A stretch of DNA of 64,000 bases from Teichococcus aestuarii (GCF_003116135.1 NZ_PDOA01000002.1:186001-250000), one strand, 5' to 3'; shown: positions 9,735 through 17,542, counted from the stretch's first letter. The notes: generated by a model not told the origin, from the sequence alone. Program-made: numbers and translations.

Positions 9735-10316
9735 CTTCGAACCTATTCCTGCCCTCCCCGGATGCGCCGGGTGGCGCCCCAGGTTTTCTTTGTTGATGGT
9801 CCGCGCTGCCACGGCTCGCGGTTCAAGCCCGACATCCCGGCCTGAGTCTGCCCAGGGTGACGGTGTGCGGATTGTGGCCTTGCCATCCGAACGATGAAAT
9901 CGCGGAAAGAAGTGGCGCCAGATATTCACCAAAATGTTATGTTGCCGCGCAGCGCCCCGGATCAGCCTCACATGCCAAGCCACTGAAACATTTGCCTGAA
10001 GGCGGAATAGGCTCATGGCTGCCATGTTCCGTGCAAGGGACAGTGATGAAACCCGCTCCATCTGGCGCGGGCGGCTTCCCGCACCCGCCTTCCCCACCGG
10101 AAGCGCTGCAACGCTTGGCGTGCCGTCTCGTTCGCCCAATATGTGGATGGCGGGCACGCGCCACCCGCCAGCCGGCTTCCCGGAAGCAGGCCTGGCGGTG
10201 CGCCCCGTGGAAAGCGGAAAACGTCGGCAGGATGCGGGCTATGCCACCCGTATCGGCAAAACCGACTGGAATCTTCAGGTGTCCGGCGTCAGCATGGACA
10301 AAAAGGGGGCCTATGG
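9735..10316. other. Intergenic region, 582 bases, no supported gene
   Basis: Divergent promoter region between the MFS gene (-) and a small membrane gene (+). The stretch at about 9890-9960 is clearly richer in A/T than its surroundings and probably holds promoters. Open frames here are short, low-quality and lack ribosome sites. I see no RNA gene or clear regulatory box. Confidence 0.6.
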
Positions 10317-10709
10317 ATGGATACGCTCCGCACTCTGGCTGACCATGCGATACGGCGGGTCCTTCTCGGCCTTGTGGTGAGCATCGTCGCTGTCATGGCC
10401 GGGCTGGCGCACGCGCCACTGCTGGCCCTGCAAAGCGGGGCGCTGCTGACCGCCGCGCTCTGGCTTGTGCTGTGGGGCCTGGCGCTGTCTGTGCCGCGCC
10501 GGGACCTGCGCGGCACCCGCCTGTGGCAGCAGCTTTCCACCCTGGCCGGCGAGAAGGCGGTGCGGCTGCGGAGCCGTGAGGGTCATCGCCAGCTGGCGGC
10601 CATCCTCGCCGAGCGTCTCATGTGGCATGCCGACCGTGCCGGCATGGCCGCCCTGTCGCTGGGCGGCATCACCCTGCTGACCTTCGGCTACCGCGCCCTG
10701 CGCCCCTGA
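10317..10709 (+). CDS. Small membrane protein of unknown function
   Basis: 130 residues from the ATG at 10317, picked because a strong AAAAAGGGGG ribosome site sits just upstream. Predicted helices at about 14-32, 36-58 and 107-126, separated by a basic cytoplasmic stretch (PRRDLRGTRLWQQL...RLRSREGHR). No family recognised. It precedes a MarR regulator on the same strand with a gap of about 150 bases, so the two could be co-transcribed. Confidence 0.65.
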   Translation: MDTLRTLADHAIRRVLLGLVVSIVAVMAGLAHAPLLALQSGALLTAALWLVLWGLALSVPRRDLRGTRLWQQLSTLAGEKAVRLRSREGHRQLAAILAERLMWHADRAGMAALSLGGITLLTFGYRALRP

Positions 10710-10858
10710 GCTTCTGGTCCCCTGGCCCGGCCGTTTCGCGGCACTGCACAATCGATTCGGTTGACGGGCCGGCATCGCGGCGGGATGGTAGCGGGACCGT
10801 CGCAGCAGAGAAGGTCGGAGCCATCACGGATCGGAACATCACGCTGCTCCTGGATGCT

Positions 10859-11311
10859 GTGCGCGAGCAGGATATCGGCCCCCCGGCGCCCTCCTCCGGC
10901 TACAGCCTTGATGAATCCGTGGGGCATCTGCTGCGCCGCGCGCATCAGCGCCATGCCTCGCTGTTCCAGGACCGTGGCGCGATCGGCGGCCTGACCTCCA
11001 CGCAATTCGCCACGCTGCTGAAGCTCGGGGAACTGGGGCGGGCCACGCAGAACGCGCTGGGCCGCGCCGTGGCGCTCGACCCGGCCACCATCCAGGGCGT
11101 TGTCGCGCGGCTCCGCGACCGCGGGCTGCTGGATGTGGCGCGCGATCCGCTGGACCGCCGCACCGTGGTGCTCTCGCTGGCGCCGGCCGGCGAGACCGTG
11201 CTGGCGGAGGCGGTGGCACAGGGCCGGCGCGCCAACGAGCAGCTCCTGGCACCGCTGGCGCCGGAGGAGCGGCGCATGCTCATCCGGCTGCTGCGGCGCC
11301 TGCTGGGGTAG
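10859..11311 (+). CDS. MarR-family transcriptional regulator
   Basis: Winged-helix DNA-binding repressor/activator, about 150 residues from a GTG at 10859. The MarR fold is visible: dimerisation helices (SVGHLLRRAHQRHASLFQ), 'GLTSTQFATLLKL', recognition helix region 'LDPATIQGVVARLRDRGLL' and the wing 'RDPLDRRTVVLSLAPAGE'. The start is uncertain: the frame is open much further upstream but has no ATG outside the preceding gene, and the best ribosome-like site (AGAAGGTCGGAG) would serve a non-standard ATC at 10823. Target genes are unknown; the neighbouring small membrane gene is the obvious candidate. Confidence 0.82.
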   Translation: MREQDIGPPAPSSGYSLDESVGHLLRRAHQRHASLFQDRGAIGGLTSTQFATLLKLGELGRATQNALGRAVALDPATIQGVVARLRDRGLLDVARDPLDRRTVVLSLAPAGETVLAEAVAQGRRANEQLLAPLAPEERRMLIRLLRRLLG

Positions 11312-11332
11312 GGCGGGCGCCTGCCCTGGCCT

Positions 11333-11746
11333 TCAGCCGCGCTTGCGGCGGCTCATCATGCCAATGATCATGCCCAGCAGGGGCGAGCGCGCCATGCCGC
11401 CCAGCATCGGCAGCAGGCCGAAGCTGGCCCGTGCCTGGCTGAAGGCGTTGTCCCGCAACATCCGGGCCTCGATCTCCTGCCGGCTCGGATTGTCGCGCAG
11501 CGCGAGGGCCAGCAGGATGCCCGCGATCACCAGATCGCCGGCCAGGATCACGCCGGCACGCGCCAGCGGCGAAAGCTGCGGTTCCAGCGCCAGCCAGGCC
11601 AGCACATGCAACATGGCGAAGGCGGCGATGAGGAACACCGCCGCCACCAGGCCCAGCACCGCCTTCACGGCGAATCGCTTGGCCTGGAGGCCCAGCAGCA
11701 CGCGCTCCGCTTCCAGGGAGACGCTGACGAGGCGGAACGCGCGCAT
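11333..11746 (-). CDS. Holin-superfamily III / YqjE-like membrane protein
   Basis: 137 residues with two hydrophobic helices (about 27-53 and 62-82) after an amphipathic start (SLEAERVLLGLQAKRFAVK) and a C-terminal region ending MMSRRKRG. This layout and its pairing with a DUF883 gene match the YqjE (Phage_holin_3_6) family, membrane proteins not proven to be holins. It is the last gene of a three-gene run (lipoprotein, DUF883, this) starting at 12261, five bases after the DUF883 stop. In E. coli the yqjD/yqjE pair is stationary-phase induced; here a candidate EcfG promoter heads the run. Confidence 0.75.
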   Translation of the reverse strand: MRAFRLVSVSLEAERVLLGLQAKRFAVKAVLGLVAAVFLIAAFAMLHVLAWLALEPQLSPLARAGVILAGDLVIAGILLALALRDNPSRQEIEARMLRDNAFSQARASFGLLPMLGGMARSPLLGMIIGMMSRRKRG

Positions 11747-11751
11747 GGAGA

Positions 11752-12021
11752 TCAGCGCCGCAGGAGGCGGGCGATGAGGAGGCCCACGCCCACCGCCACC
11801 GCGATGGTGACCAGCGGCCGCTCGCGCACCAGGTCGATCGCGTGGTCCGCCTCGCGGCGGGTGGTGTCGCTCACCTGATGCGCCAGGCTGGAGGCGCGGC
11901 TGCCGACGCGGGACAGGGCCGGATTGACCTGCTCATGCATCAGCTCGTCCACCTTGCGGCGCAGGTCGGCGATGCGCTCCTCCACGGAGCCGGTGTCGAG
12001 GGAAGCGGAATAGCGGCGCAT
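11752..12021 (-). CDS. YqjD/ElaB-like DUF883 membrane-anchored protein
   Basis: 89 residues: a charged helical N-terminal part (SVEERIADLRRKVDELMHEQ) and a single C-terminal membrane anchor (about 70-86) preceded by VRERP, exactly the DUF883 (ElaB/YgaM/YqjD) pattern. E. coli members are C-tail-anchored proteins that bind ribosomes in stationary phase; that activity here is only inferred. A good AGGAGA ribosome site precedes the ATG. It sits between a small lipoprotein gene and the YqjE-like gene. Confidence 0.8.
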   Translation of the reverse strand: MRRYSASLDTGSVEERIADLRRKVDELMHEQVNPALSRVGSRASSLAHQVSDTTRREADHAIDLVRERPLVTIAVAVGVGLLIARLLRR

Positions 12022-12069
12022 GGCATCTCTCCTGAGAGCTTGAGGGTCTTTCTGGCGCGGCGCCGGGCC

Positions 12070-12261
12070 TCAGAAGGCGCGGTCGACGCTGCGGCCCAGG
12101 CGCTCGCCGGGCCCCTTCGGCGGGTCGATGGTGTCGCGGATGTTCTCGCCGGCGCGGTCCAGGCTGCGGCCGGCGCTCTCGCCGGGGCCTTCGCTGCACG
12201 CCATCAGCGGCAGCACGAGGACGAGGGCCGGAAGGGTGGCGGCCAGGATCTTGCGCATCAT
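12070..12261 (-). CDS. Small lipoprotein with repeated R-S-[LV]-D-R-A motif
   Basis: 63 residues. Signal peptide with lipobox ...LPLMAC, so the mature protein would start at Cys22 and be lipidated. The mature part contains GRSLDRAGEN and, 27 residues later, GRSVDRAF, the same motif seen as ERAVDRAAGT in the lipoprotein at 17117-17473. AAGGAG lies 5 bases before the ATG-ATG start. A candidate EcfG promoter (12289-12313) ends about 28 bases upstream. No function known; likely a stress-induced envelope component. Confidence 0.75.
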   Translation of the reverse strand: MMRKILAATLPALVLVLPLMACSEGPGESAGRSLDRAGENIRDTIDPPKGPGERLGRSVDRAF

Positions 12262-12288
12262 CGGAACTCCTTGCGTGATTGCTCCGTC

Positions 12289-12313
12289 AACGCCTTGCCT
12301 CCGGGCGGGTTGC
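12289..12313 (-). promoter_or_regulatory. Candidate EcfG (general stress sigma factor) promoter
   Basis: Read on the minus strand: GCAAC at 12313-12309, 16 bases, CGTT at 12292-12289. The published EcfG consensus is GGAAC-N16/17-CGTT, so there is one mismatch. The expected start is about 20 bases before the lipoprotein ATG. The -35 flank (CGCAACCCGCCC) is identical to that of the candidate at 17616-17640. Confidence 0.5.
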
Positions 12314-12318
12314 GCGGC

Positions 12319-14058
12319 TCAGCCCGCCTCCGTCTCCGCTTCCCGCCGGCGCAGGGCGAAGCGTAGCACCAGCTCGGTGCCGCCGGCGCCCCGGATCTCG
12401 ATCTCGCCCCCGAGATGCTGCGCGAAGCCGCGGATCAGCGTCAGGCCGATGCCCTGCCCCGCCTCCTCATCGTCCAGCCGCATGCCGAGCCCGTCATCCT
12501 GCACCTTCAGCGTGACCTCCTCCCCCTCCGCATGGACGGAGATGGTGATGGTGCCGCTGCGGGCGTCGGGGAAGCCGTGCTTGATGGCGTTGGTCACCGT
12601 CTCGGTGATCAGCAGCGCCAGCGACACCGCCTGGTCGGTGACGATCTCCAGCTCGTCGGCCTCGACCACCAGCTTGATGCGCTGCCCCGGCCGCTCCCCC
12701 AGCGCGGCGAAGAGCTGCTGGCCGAGCTCCTCCAGGAAGGGGCGCAGCGCGATCACCTCGAAGGTCTGGTTGGTGTAGAGGTGGCGGTGCAGCGTGGCGA
12801 GCGCCTGCACCCGGTCCCGCGCCGTTGCGAACTCGGCCTTGGCGCGCGGGTCACGCAGCCGGTTGGCCTGCAGGTTCAGCAGCGAGGCGACGATCTGCAG
12901 GTTGTTCTTCACCCGGTGGTGGATCTCGGCCATCAGCAGGTCGCGCTGGCGCAGCGCGGCGCGCAGCTCCTCCTCGCGGGCGCTGATGGCGGCAGCCGCG
13001 TCGGTGAAGGCCTGCTCCAGGGCGCGCACCTCGTCCGGCTCGCCGCGCAGCGCCTTGCCGCCGAAGGGCGCGCCGGGCCGCCAGCGCCGCACCCGCTCCG
13101 CCAGGGCGCGCAACGGCCGGGCGATGGCGATGTCGGCGCCCAGCACGATCACCACCAGGCAACCGAACAGGAAGGCGGCCAGCTCCACGGCGCGGCGCAG
13201 CAGCACCGCATGGGCGGCACGGCGGATCTCGCCGATCGGCAGGCCCACCAGCAGGTGCAGGTCGGTCTCCAGCCGGGCGCTGGCATAGGCGAACTCGGCC
13301 CCGCTGACGGCCCGGGTCTCCAGCGTCACGCTGCCATCCGGCTCGCTGGTGATATCCTTCAGCACCTCGCGGGAGGGCAGCTCGGCGGCCGCGGCCTGGG
13401 TGAGCGGCAGGGCGGCGCCATCGCGGTCGATCAGCCAGAGGCGCCGGGCGGCGCGCTCATGGCTGCTTTCCTCGCTGTGCACGAAATAGTCGAGCAGCAG
13501 GCCGGCGGCCACCACGCCGCGCACCTCGCCATCGACCATCAACGGCACCGCGCCGACGATCACCGGGCGGCGGCTGACAGGGCCACGCACGAAATTGCCG
13601 AGCGCGAAGGCCCGGCGCTCCACGGCCTCGCGGAAATAGGTGCGGCTGCTGAAGTTTTCCGAGCCGGAATAGGGAAGGGCGGTGCAAAGCGGCTGGCCCG
13701 TGGCATCCAGCACCCAGAAATTGGAATACCGCGTGTCGTGGAGCGCCAGCAGGGAACGCAGGAAATTGCCGCATTCCTCACGCGAGGCGGTCCGCACATG
13801 CCTGTCCTCGGACAGGCGCATCAGGGTCTGGCGGAGGCTCTCGACCGTGGAGCCATGGCGCGCGGCAGCCACGTCGCCCAGGATGGTGGCGGTCCGGCGT
13901 CCCGTCGCCAGTTCGCTTTCATAGCTGAGAATGGCATTCGCGCCGGCGATCCCGACCACCGGCACGCTGGCAACCATCAGCAGCAGCAGCATCCGGCCCC
14001 GTACGCCGCGGAGAAGTCTATTCAGCGCCCACCCTTCCGGGGGCGCCGGAAGCCTCAT
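12319..14058 (-). CDS. Sensor histidine kinase, HisKA_2 type, of the general stress response
   Basis: 579 residues. A cytoplasmic start, membrane helix at about 22-42, a periplasmic sensing domain (about 43-285, dCache-like: FWVLDATGQPLC, FSSRTYFREA, VPLMVDGEVRGVVAAGLLL), second helix at about 288-312, HAMP-like linker, then the HisKA_2 dimerisation domain with EIHHRVKNNLQIVASLLNLQ (phospho-acceptor His near 380) and an HATPase with TNAIKHGF and DDGLGM. Such kinases phosphorylate PhyR in other alphaproteobacteria. Its ATG overlaps the nepR stop, placing it in an ecfG-nepR-kinase operon. Stimulus unknown. Confidence 0.9.
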   Translation of the reverse strand: MRLPAPPEGWALNRLLRGVRGRMLLLLMVASVPVVGIAGANAILSYESELATGRRTATILGDVAAARHGSTVESLRQTLMRLSEDRHVRTASREECGNFLRSLLALHDTRYSNFWVLDATGQPLCTALPYSGSENFSSRTYFREAVERRAFALGNFVRGPVSRRPVIVGAVPLMVDGEVRGVVAAGLLLDYFVHSEESSHERAARRLWLIDRDGAALPLTQAAAAELPSREVLKDITSEPDGSVTLETRAVSGAEFAYASARLETDLHLLVGLPIGEIRRAAHAVLLRRAVELAAFLFGCLVVIVLGADIAIARPLRALAERVRRWRPGAPFGGKALRGEPDEVRALEQAFTDAAAAISAREEELRAALRQRDLLMAEIHHRVKNNLQIVASLLNLQANRLRDPRAKAEFATARDRVQALATLHRHLYTNQTFEVIALRPFLEELGQQLFAALGERPGQRIKLVVEADELEIVTDQAVSLALLITETVTNAIKHGFPDARSGTITISVHAEGEEVTLKVQDDGLGMRLDDEEAGQGIGLTLIRGFAQHLGGEIEIRGAGGTELVLRFALRRREAETEAG

Positions 14059-14273
14059 TTCTTGGGGCCTTGCGCCCGGTCCTGTTCGATCAGTCGCAAC
14101 AGCTCCTCGGGAATGGGCTCCTTGGCGACGTCGTCATACATTGCATGCAGACCCCGCTGAAGCCACAGATCGAAGGCGGCGTCGGGAGCGCCCTTCCGGG
14201 CGCGCCCCGCAGCCGAGCGGTTTGGCTTGGTGGCCGGCTCCGCCAACATGCGCTTCTCTGCTCGATCGTCCAT
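14055..14273 (-). CDS. nepR: Anti-sigma factor NepR
   Basis: 72 residues. Small protein that holds EcfG inactive until phosphorylated PhyR captures it. The NepR core is clear at about 34-63: FDLWLQRGLHAMYDDVAKEP followed by IPEELLRLIE, flanked by disordered basic N-terminal and short C-terminal tails, as in known NepR proteins. Start ATG at 14273 overlaps the ecfG stop (TGATG); a GTG three bases earlier is an alternative. Its stop overlaps the kinase gene start (ATGA). Confidence 0.92.
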   Translation of the reverse strand: MDDRAEKRMLAEPATKPNRSAAGRARKGAPDAAFDLWLQRGLHAMYDDVAKEPIPEELLRLIEQDRAQGPKK

Positions 14274-14935
14274 CACATTCCCGGATGCAGCGCCCGCGTT
14301 TCGGCTGCGCTTCCGCTCCGGGTATTACCACCGCGCCGGCGAACTTCGCCAGACTTGGCCTGTGCCTGCGCCTGGGCGCTGCGCTTGGCGGGCTGCGGGT
14401 CGCCCATCAGCCAGGCTTCGAGCTGGCGACGGGCCCGGAAGACGCGGCACTTGGCGGTGCCGACCGCGCACTTCATCACCGCGGCGGCTTCCTCGTAGGA
14501 CATGCCCTGCACCGTCACCAGCATCAGCGCGGTGCGGTGGTCGGCCGGCAGGTCGGCGAGGCGGCGGCGCAGCTCGCGCAGCGCCATGCTGTCCTCCTGC
14601 GCCGCGGGGCGGGCCAGCGCCTCGGCCGGCGCGTTGTCCATGTCGCAGGTGTCGCGGCGGCGGCGGATATCGGAGAGGAAGCGGTTGCGCAGGATGCGGA
14701 ACATCCAGGCGCCGAAATTGGTGCCGGGCGTGAAGCTGTGCTGCGCGGCCAGCGCGTTGCTGACGGCGGCCTGCACCAGATCATCGGCGTCGGCGCGGTT
14801 GCGCGTCATCGAGACGGCCTGGACCCGCAGGCGGGGCAGGATGGCCACAAGCTGGTCGTGGAAGCTGGGACCCTGGACGGCCTCCCCGACAGGAGCAGCG
14901 GCGTGGCCGGCTTCGTTGGTGGTCACGGTCGTCAT
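14273..14935 (-). CDS. ecfG: ECF sigma factor EcfG (general stress response)
   Basis: 220 residues from the ATG at 14935, chosen because AAGGCGAG sits 9 bases upstream; an in-frame ATG at 14956 is possible. ECF architecture: sigma2 region 'RNRADADDLVQAAVSNALAA', 'FGAWMFRILRNRFLSDIRRR', and sigma4 'LPADHRTALMLVTVQGMSYE' with helix-turn-helix 'EAAAVMKCAVGTAKCRVFRA'. The close link to nepR and phyR identifies it as the EcfG group (ECF15). A basic, Gln/Ala-rich tail of about 45 residues (KRSAQAQAQAKSGEV) is longer than usual. I see no EcfG-type promoter upstream, so autoregulation is not evident. Confidence 0.93.
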   Translation of the reverse strand: MTTVTTNEAGHAAAPVGEAVQGPSFHDQLVAILPRLRVQAVSMTRNRADADDLVQAAVSNALAAQHSFTPGTNFGAWMFRILRNRFLSDIRRRRDTCDMDNAPAEALARPAAQEDSMALRELRRRLADLPADHRTALMLVTVQGMSYEEAAAVMKCAVGTAKCRVFRARRQLEAWLMGDPQPAKRSAQAQAQAKSGEVRRRGGNTRSGSAAETRALHPGM

Positions 14936-15178
14936 GGTGCTTTGCTCGCCTTGCATGACCCACCAATGCAGCGGCCTGCTTCGGGGTTGCATGGCAGGAT
15001 CAACATTGTTGCATATCAGCCATGCGATTTGAGAATGCAACCGGACTCGCGCCCAGGTCTTCACGCCGCAGCCATCGATGCCCGGACCCCTTGCCCTCCA
15101 CCCCACGCCGAGACCTCCCCCCGCGCGCGCGGCCTTGCCGCCTGATGCGCCGGGCGGCTCCGTCTATGCCCCCACCGG

Positions 15179-15685
15179 CTATGCCTCCACCGGCTCTGGC
15201 CCGACGCCGCGCGCCAGGGCCGCCCGGGCGCGGGCCACGCGCGCCTTGACGGTGCCCACCGGAACCCCGCACACCGCCGCGGCCTCCTCATGGGAGAGGC
15301 CATGCGCGCCCACCAGGATCAGCGCCTCCCGCTGCGGCAGGGGCAGGCCCTGCAGGGCGAGCGCCAGATCCGCCATGTCGTTGCGCGCCTCCTGTTCCGG
15401 CGGCGGCTGGTCGGGCTCCGGCATCCGCTCCAGCGCACGCCGCTCGGTGCCGCGCCGGCGCATCTGCTCCAGGAAGACGTTGCGCAAGATATGAAACATC
15501 CAGGCCCGCAGGCTGGTTTCCGGGTCCCACTGGGATTCGGCCCGCAATCCGCGCAAGATCGACTCCTGCACCAGGTCATCCGCCAGCGCCGCATCCCGCG
15601 CCAGGAAGCGCGCGAAGGCCCGCAGCTCGGGCAGCAGCTCCGGAAGCCGGTGACGGATCGGGTCAGTTTGATTTGCCATTCTCAT
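15179..15685 (-). CDS. Second EcfG-like ECF sigma factor
   Basis: 168 residues from the ATG at 15685 (AGGAAG 11 bases upstream; ATG 15679 also possible). Sigma2: 'FLARDAALADDLVQESILRG' and 'SLRAWMFHILRNVFLEQMRR'; sigma4: 'LPLPQREALILVGAHGLSHE' and 'EAAAVCGVPVGTVKARVARA'. Very similar in layout to EcfG and divergent from phyR with a 47-base gap, so it is probably an EcfG paralogue answering to the same NepR/PhyR switch. Multiple EcfG paralogues are known in other alphaproteobacteria; redundancy or a separate regulon cannot be told from sequence. Confidence 0.9.
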   Translation of the reverse strand: MRMANQTDPIRHRLPELLPELRAFARFLARDAALADDLVQESILRGLRAESQWDPETSLRAWMFHILRNVFLEQMRRRGTERRALERMPEPDQPPPEQEARNDMADLALALQGLPLPQREALILVGAHGLSHEEAAAVCGVPVGTVKARVARARAALARGVGPEPVEA

Positions 15686-15732
15686 CCAAGCGCCGTCTTC
15701 CTGCACCATAGGACCGATACGAGGGCCACGAC

Positions 15733-16461
15733 ATGAACGCCGTAACCCAAGCCGAGCTTCTCCGGAGTTTGCCTCCCGCCCGACGTTATGCCCGGGCGCT
15801 GACCGGCAGCCAGGCGGCTGGCGACGGGCTCGTCGCCTCGGCTCTGCGCGGCGGCCTGCCGCCGCTGCCGGCCAGGCTGGCCCTGTATGCCGGCGTCACC
15901 CGCATGGCGCCGCCGCCGCCGCCCGCGCCGGGGGGCGGCGCCAGCCTCTCGCCGCGCCACCGGCAGCTGCTGCTGCTGACGGCGCTGGAGGAGCTTTCGG
16001 TGGCGGACGCCGCCATGGTGGTGGGCGTGCCCCTCGATGTCGCCGAGACGGAGCTGGCCGAGGCCCGCGGCGCCCTGCGCCGCGCCGCCGCCACCGAGAT
16101 CCTCGTCATCGAGGACGAGCCGATCATCGCCATGGATGTGCGCCAGCTCGTGGAGGCCTGCGGCCACCGCGTGGTGGGCGTGGCCGCCAGCGAGGCGCAG
16201 GCGGTGCGCCTGGCCCAGCAGAAGCGGCCCGGCCTGATCCTGGCCGATGTGAACCTGGGCGTGGGCGGCGACGGCATCACCGCCGTCAACCGCATCCAGC
16301 GGGAGCTGAAGGTGCCGGTGATCTTCGTCACCGCCTATCCGGAGCGGCTGCTGACCGCCGAGCAGGTCGAGCCGGCCTTCGTCATCAGCAAGCCCTTCGA
16401 GCCGCTGGCGCTCGCCATCGCCACTTACCAGGCCGTGTCCTCCACCGTGCCACTGGACTGA
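15733..16461 (+). CDS. phyR: Response regulator PhyR (anti-anti-sigma factor)
   Basis: 242 residues: an N-terminal sigma-factor mimic (about 1-120, sigma4-like 'LLLTALEELSVADAAMVVGV') joined to a receiver domain (about 122-235). Receiver residues are intact: acidic pair E127-D128, phospho-acceptor D172 (LADVNLG), T200 in FVTAYPERLL and K220 in ISKPF. When phosphorylated, PhyR binds NepR and frees EcfG. It is transcribed divergently from the second sigma gene. A Pro/Gly-rich insert (MAPPPPPAPGGG, about 58-69) splits the sigma-like domain. Confidence 0.95.
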   Translation: MNAVTQAELLRSLPPARRYARALTGSQAAGDGLVASALRGGLPPLPARLALYAGVTRMAPPPPPAPGGGASLSPRHRQLLLLTALEELSVADAAMVVGVPLDVAETELAEARGALRRAAATEILVIEDEPIIAMDVRQLVEACGHRVVGVAASEAQAVRLAQQKRPGLILADVNLGVGGDGITAVNRIQRELKVPVIFVTAYPERLLTAEQVEPAFVISKPFEPLALAIATYQAVSSTVPLD

Positions 16462-16485
16462 AACCGCACGGTGAAACGCCGCGTT
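16460..16485 (+). promoter_or_regulatory. Weak candidate EcfG promoter after phyR
   Basis: GAAAC, 17 bases, CGTT; one mismatch to GGAAC-N16/17-CGTT. It overlaps the phyR stop and could drive the small genes at 16555 and 16747, though the leader to DUF1328 would be about 250 bases. Confidence 0.3.
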
Positions 16486-16554
16486 GCTTCGGCACCACCA
16501 CGGGGCCTGCTGTCGTGGAGCAGACCGGTGGAACAGGCCGAAGGAAACGCAGGC

Positions 16555-16710
16555 ATGACGCGGGATAGCGAGGACAGCCACCGGCCCCAGGCCGGGTGGC
16601 GGGACAGGCCAGCCACGGGCAACCCGGCCGGCCGCAGCAACCAGCGCCAGGGCCATGGCTTTCCCCTCGGCGCCTGGCCCTTGCAGGCCGGTCCGGTTCC
16701 TCCGGGCTGA
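16555..16710 (+). CDS. Possible 51-residue hydrophilic protein
   Basis: Short open frame, rich in Arg, Gln, Gly and Pro (MTRDSEDSHRPQAGWRDRP...), no hydrophobic core. Support: a good AAGGA site 9 bases before the ATG, position between phyR and the DUF1328 gene, and similarity in composition to the tiny disordered proteins at 52-53 kb. No homologue recognised; it may be non-coding leader. Confidence 0.3.
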   Translation: MTRDSEDSHRPQAGWRDRPATGNPAGRSNQRQGHGFPLGAWPLQAGPVPPG

Positions 16711-16746
16711 TGCCCTTCCCTCCCTCGATCCCAAGGACCACCCTTC

Positions 16747-16908
16747 ATGCTCTACTGGACCCTCATCTTCCTCGTCATCGCCCTCGTCGCGGGCGTGCTG
16801 GGCTTCACCGGCGTTGCCTCGGCGGCCAGCGGCATCGCCAAGATCCTGTTCGTCATCTTCCTGGTCCTGTTCCTCGTCTCCCTGGTGGCCGGGCGCGGCT
16901 GGGTCTGA
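16747..16908 (+). CDS. DUF1328 small membrane protein (YtjA-like)
   Basis: 53 residues: almost entirely two hydrophobic helices with the family pattern [20 protein letters not shown], then [17 protein letters not shown] and the ending VAGRGWV. DUF1328 members are tiny inner-membrane proteins of unknown role, often induced by stress. AAGGA lies 8 bases before the ATG. Its place beside phyR and a following terminator suggest it belongs to the general stress regulon. Confidence 0.88.
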   Translation: MLYWTLIFLVIALVAGVLGFTGVASAASGIAKILFVIFLVLFLVSLVAGRGWV

Positions 16909-16962
16909 CCGCCCGCGCACCCTCACCCGGCACGGTCACGGCCGTGCACGGGCCGTTCCGGA

Positions 16963-16997
16963 AAAGCCCCGCCCGGCCTCAGGCCCGGCGGGGCTTT
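16963..16997 (+). terminator. Rho-independent terminator after DUF1328 gene
   Basis: AAAGCCCCGCC stem, 13-base GC-rich centre (itself able to pair), GGCGGGGCTTT return, followed by CTC. Symmetric A/T flanks suggest it can work in both directions. Confidence 0.7.
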
Positions 16998-17042
16998 CTC
17001 TGCGCCGCGCCACCCGGGGCTTCCGGAAGCGGGGCATGAAAA

Positions 17043-17073
17043 AGGCCGGGGCGGATATCCTCCACCCCGGCCT
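17043..17073 (-). terminator. Rho-independent terminator after the repeat lipoprotein gene
   Basis: AGGCCGGGG ... CCCCGGCCT stem; on the minus strand it is followed by TTTTT. Located 44 bases past the stop of the lipoprotein gene at 17117. Confidence 0.75.
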
Positions 17074-17116
17074 CTTCCCTCATGCCGGCGCGCGGTGCGC
17101 CGGCGGGGAGGCGAAT

Positions 17117-17473
17117 TCAGCGGCGCGGGCCGTTCTGCGGATAGGCGCCCGAGGTGTTGGAATCCGTGGCGCGGTCATAGGTGCGCGTGGCGGCGGTGCC
17201 GGGCGGGTTGACCGCCGTGCCGTCCGACTGCCGGGGATAGGCGCCCGAGGTGTTGGTGTCCGCGGCACGGTCATAGGCGCGCGTGGCGGCGGTGCCGGGC
17301 GGGTTGACCGCCGTGCCGTCCGACTGGGAGGGATAGGCGCCCGAGATGTTGGTGCCGGCGGCGCGGTCCACCGCGCGCTCCGGAGCGGTACCGGTGGGCG
17401 ACGAGCTGCAGGCCGCAAGGCCAAGCAGGGCGGCGGAGATGATGATGGCGGGGATGATCTCGCGCTGGCGCAT
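17117..17473 (-). CDS. Lipoprotein with 32-residue tandem repeats
   Basis: 118 residues. Signal peptide and lipobox LLGLAAC (Cys22). The mature part is two complete 32-residue repeats plus a partial third, each of the form [AT]xDRAxxTNxSGAYPxQSDG then TAVNPPGTAATR. The DNA repeats have a 96-base period and are nearly identical, so the gene can probably gain or lose units. The ERAVDRA motif is shared with the lipoprotein at 12070-12261. GGAG precedes the ATG; a consensus EcfG promoter lies 70-95 bases upstream. Function unknown; likely a stress-induced envelope lipoprotein. Confidence 0.8.
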   Translation of the reverse strand: MRQREIIPAIIISAALLGLAACSSSPTGTAPERAVDRAAGTNISGAYPSQSDGTAVNPPGTAATRAYDRAADTNTSGAYPRQSDGTAVNPPGTAATRTYDRATDSNTSGAYPQNGPRR

Positions 17474-17542
17474 GGCCGGTAACTCCGAAGGTTGCGGGTC
17501 TGCGGCCTTGCGGCGCCTGGACCCTGTGGCGATCCCCCGGTG

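Noticed and set aside
10015-10380. 121-codon frame upstream of the small membrane protein
   Set aside because: No ribosome site, shadow-like composition, and it runs into a better-supported gene in another frame.
11333-11746. Evidence for a prophage from the holin-like gene
   Set aside because: No other phage gene nearby; YqjE-type membrane proteins share this domain and pair with DUF883 genes.
14936-15178. EcfG promoter upstream of ecfG
   Set aside because: Repeated ATGCAAC-type words are present but no GGAAC/GCAAC with CGTT at 16-17 bases.
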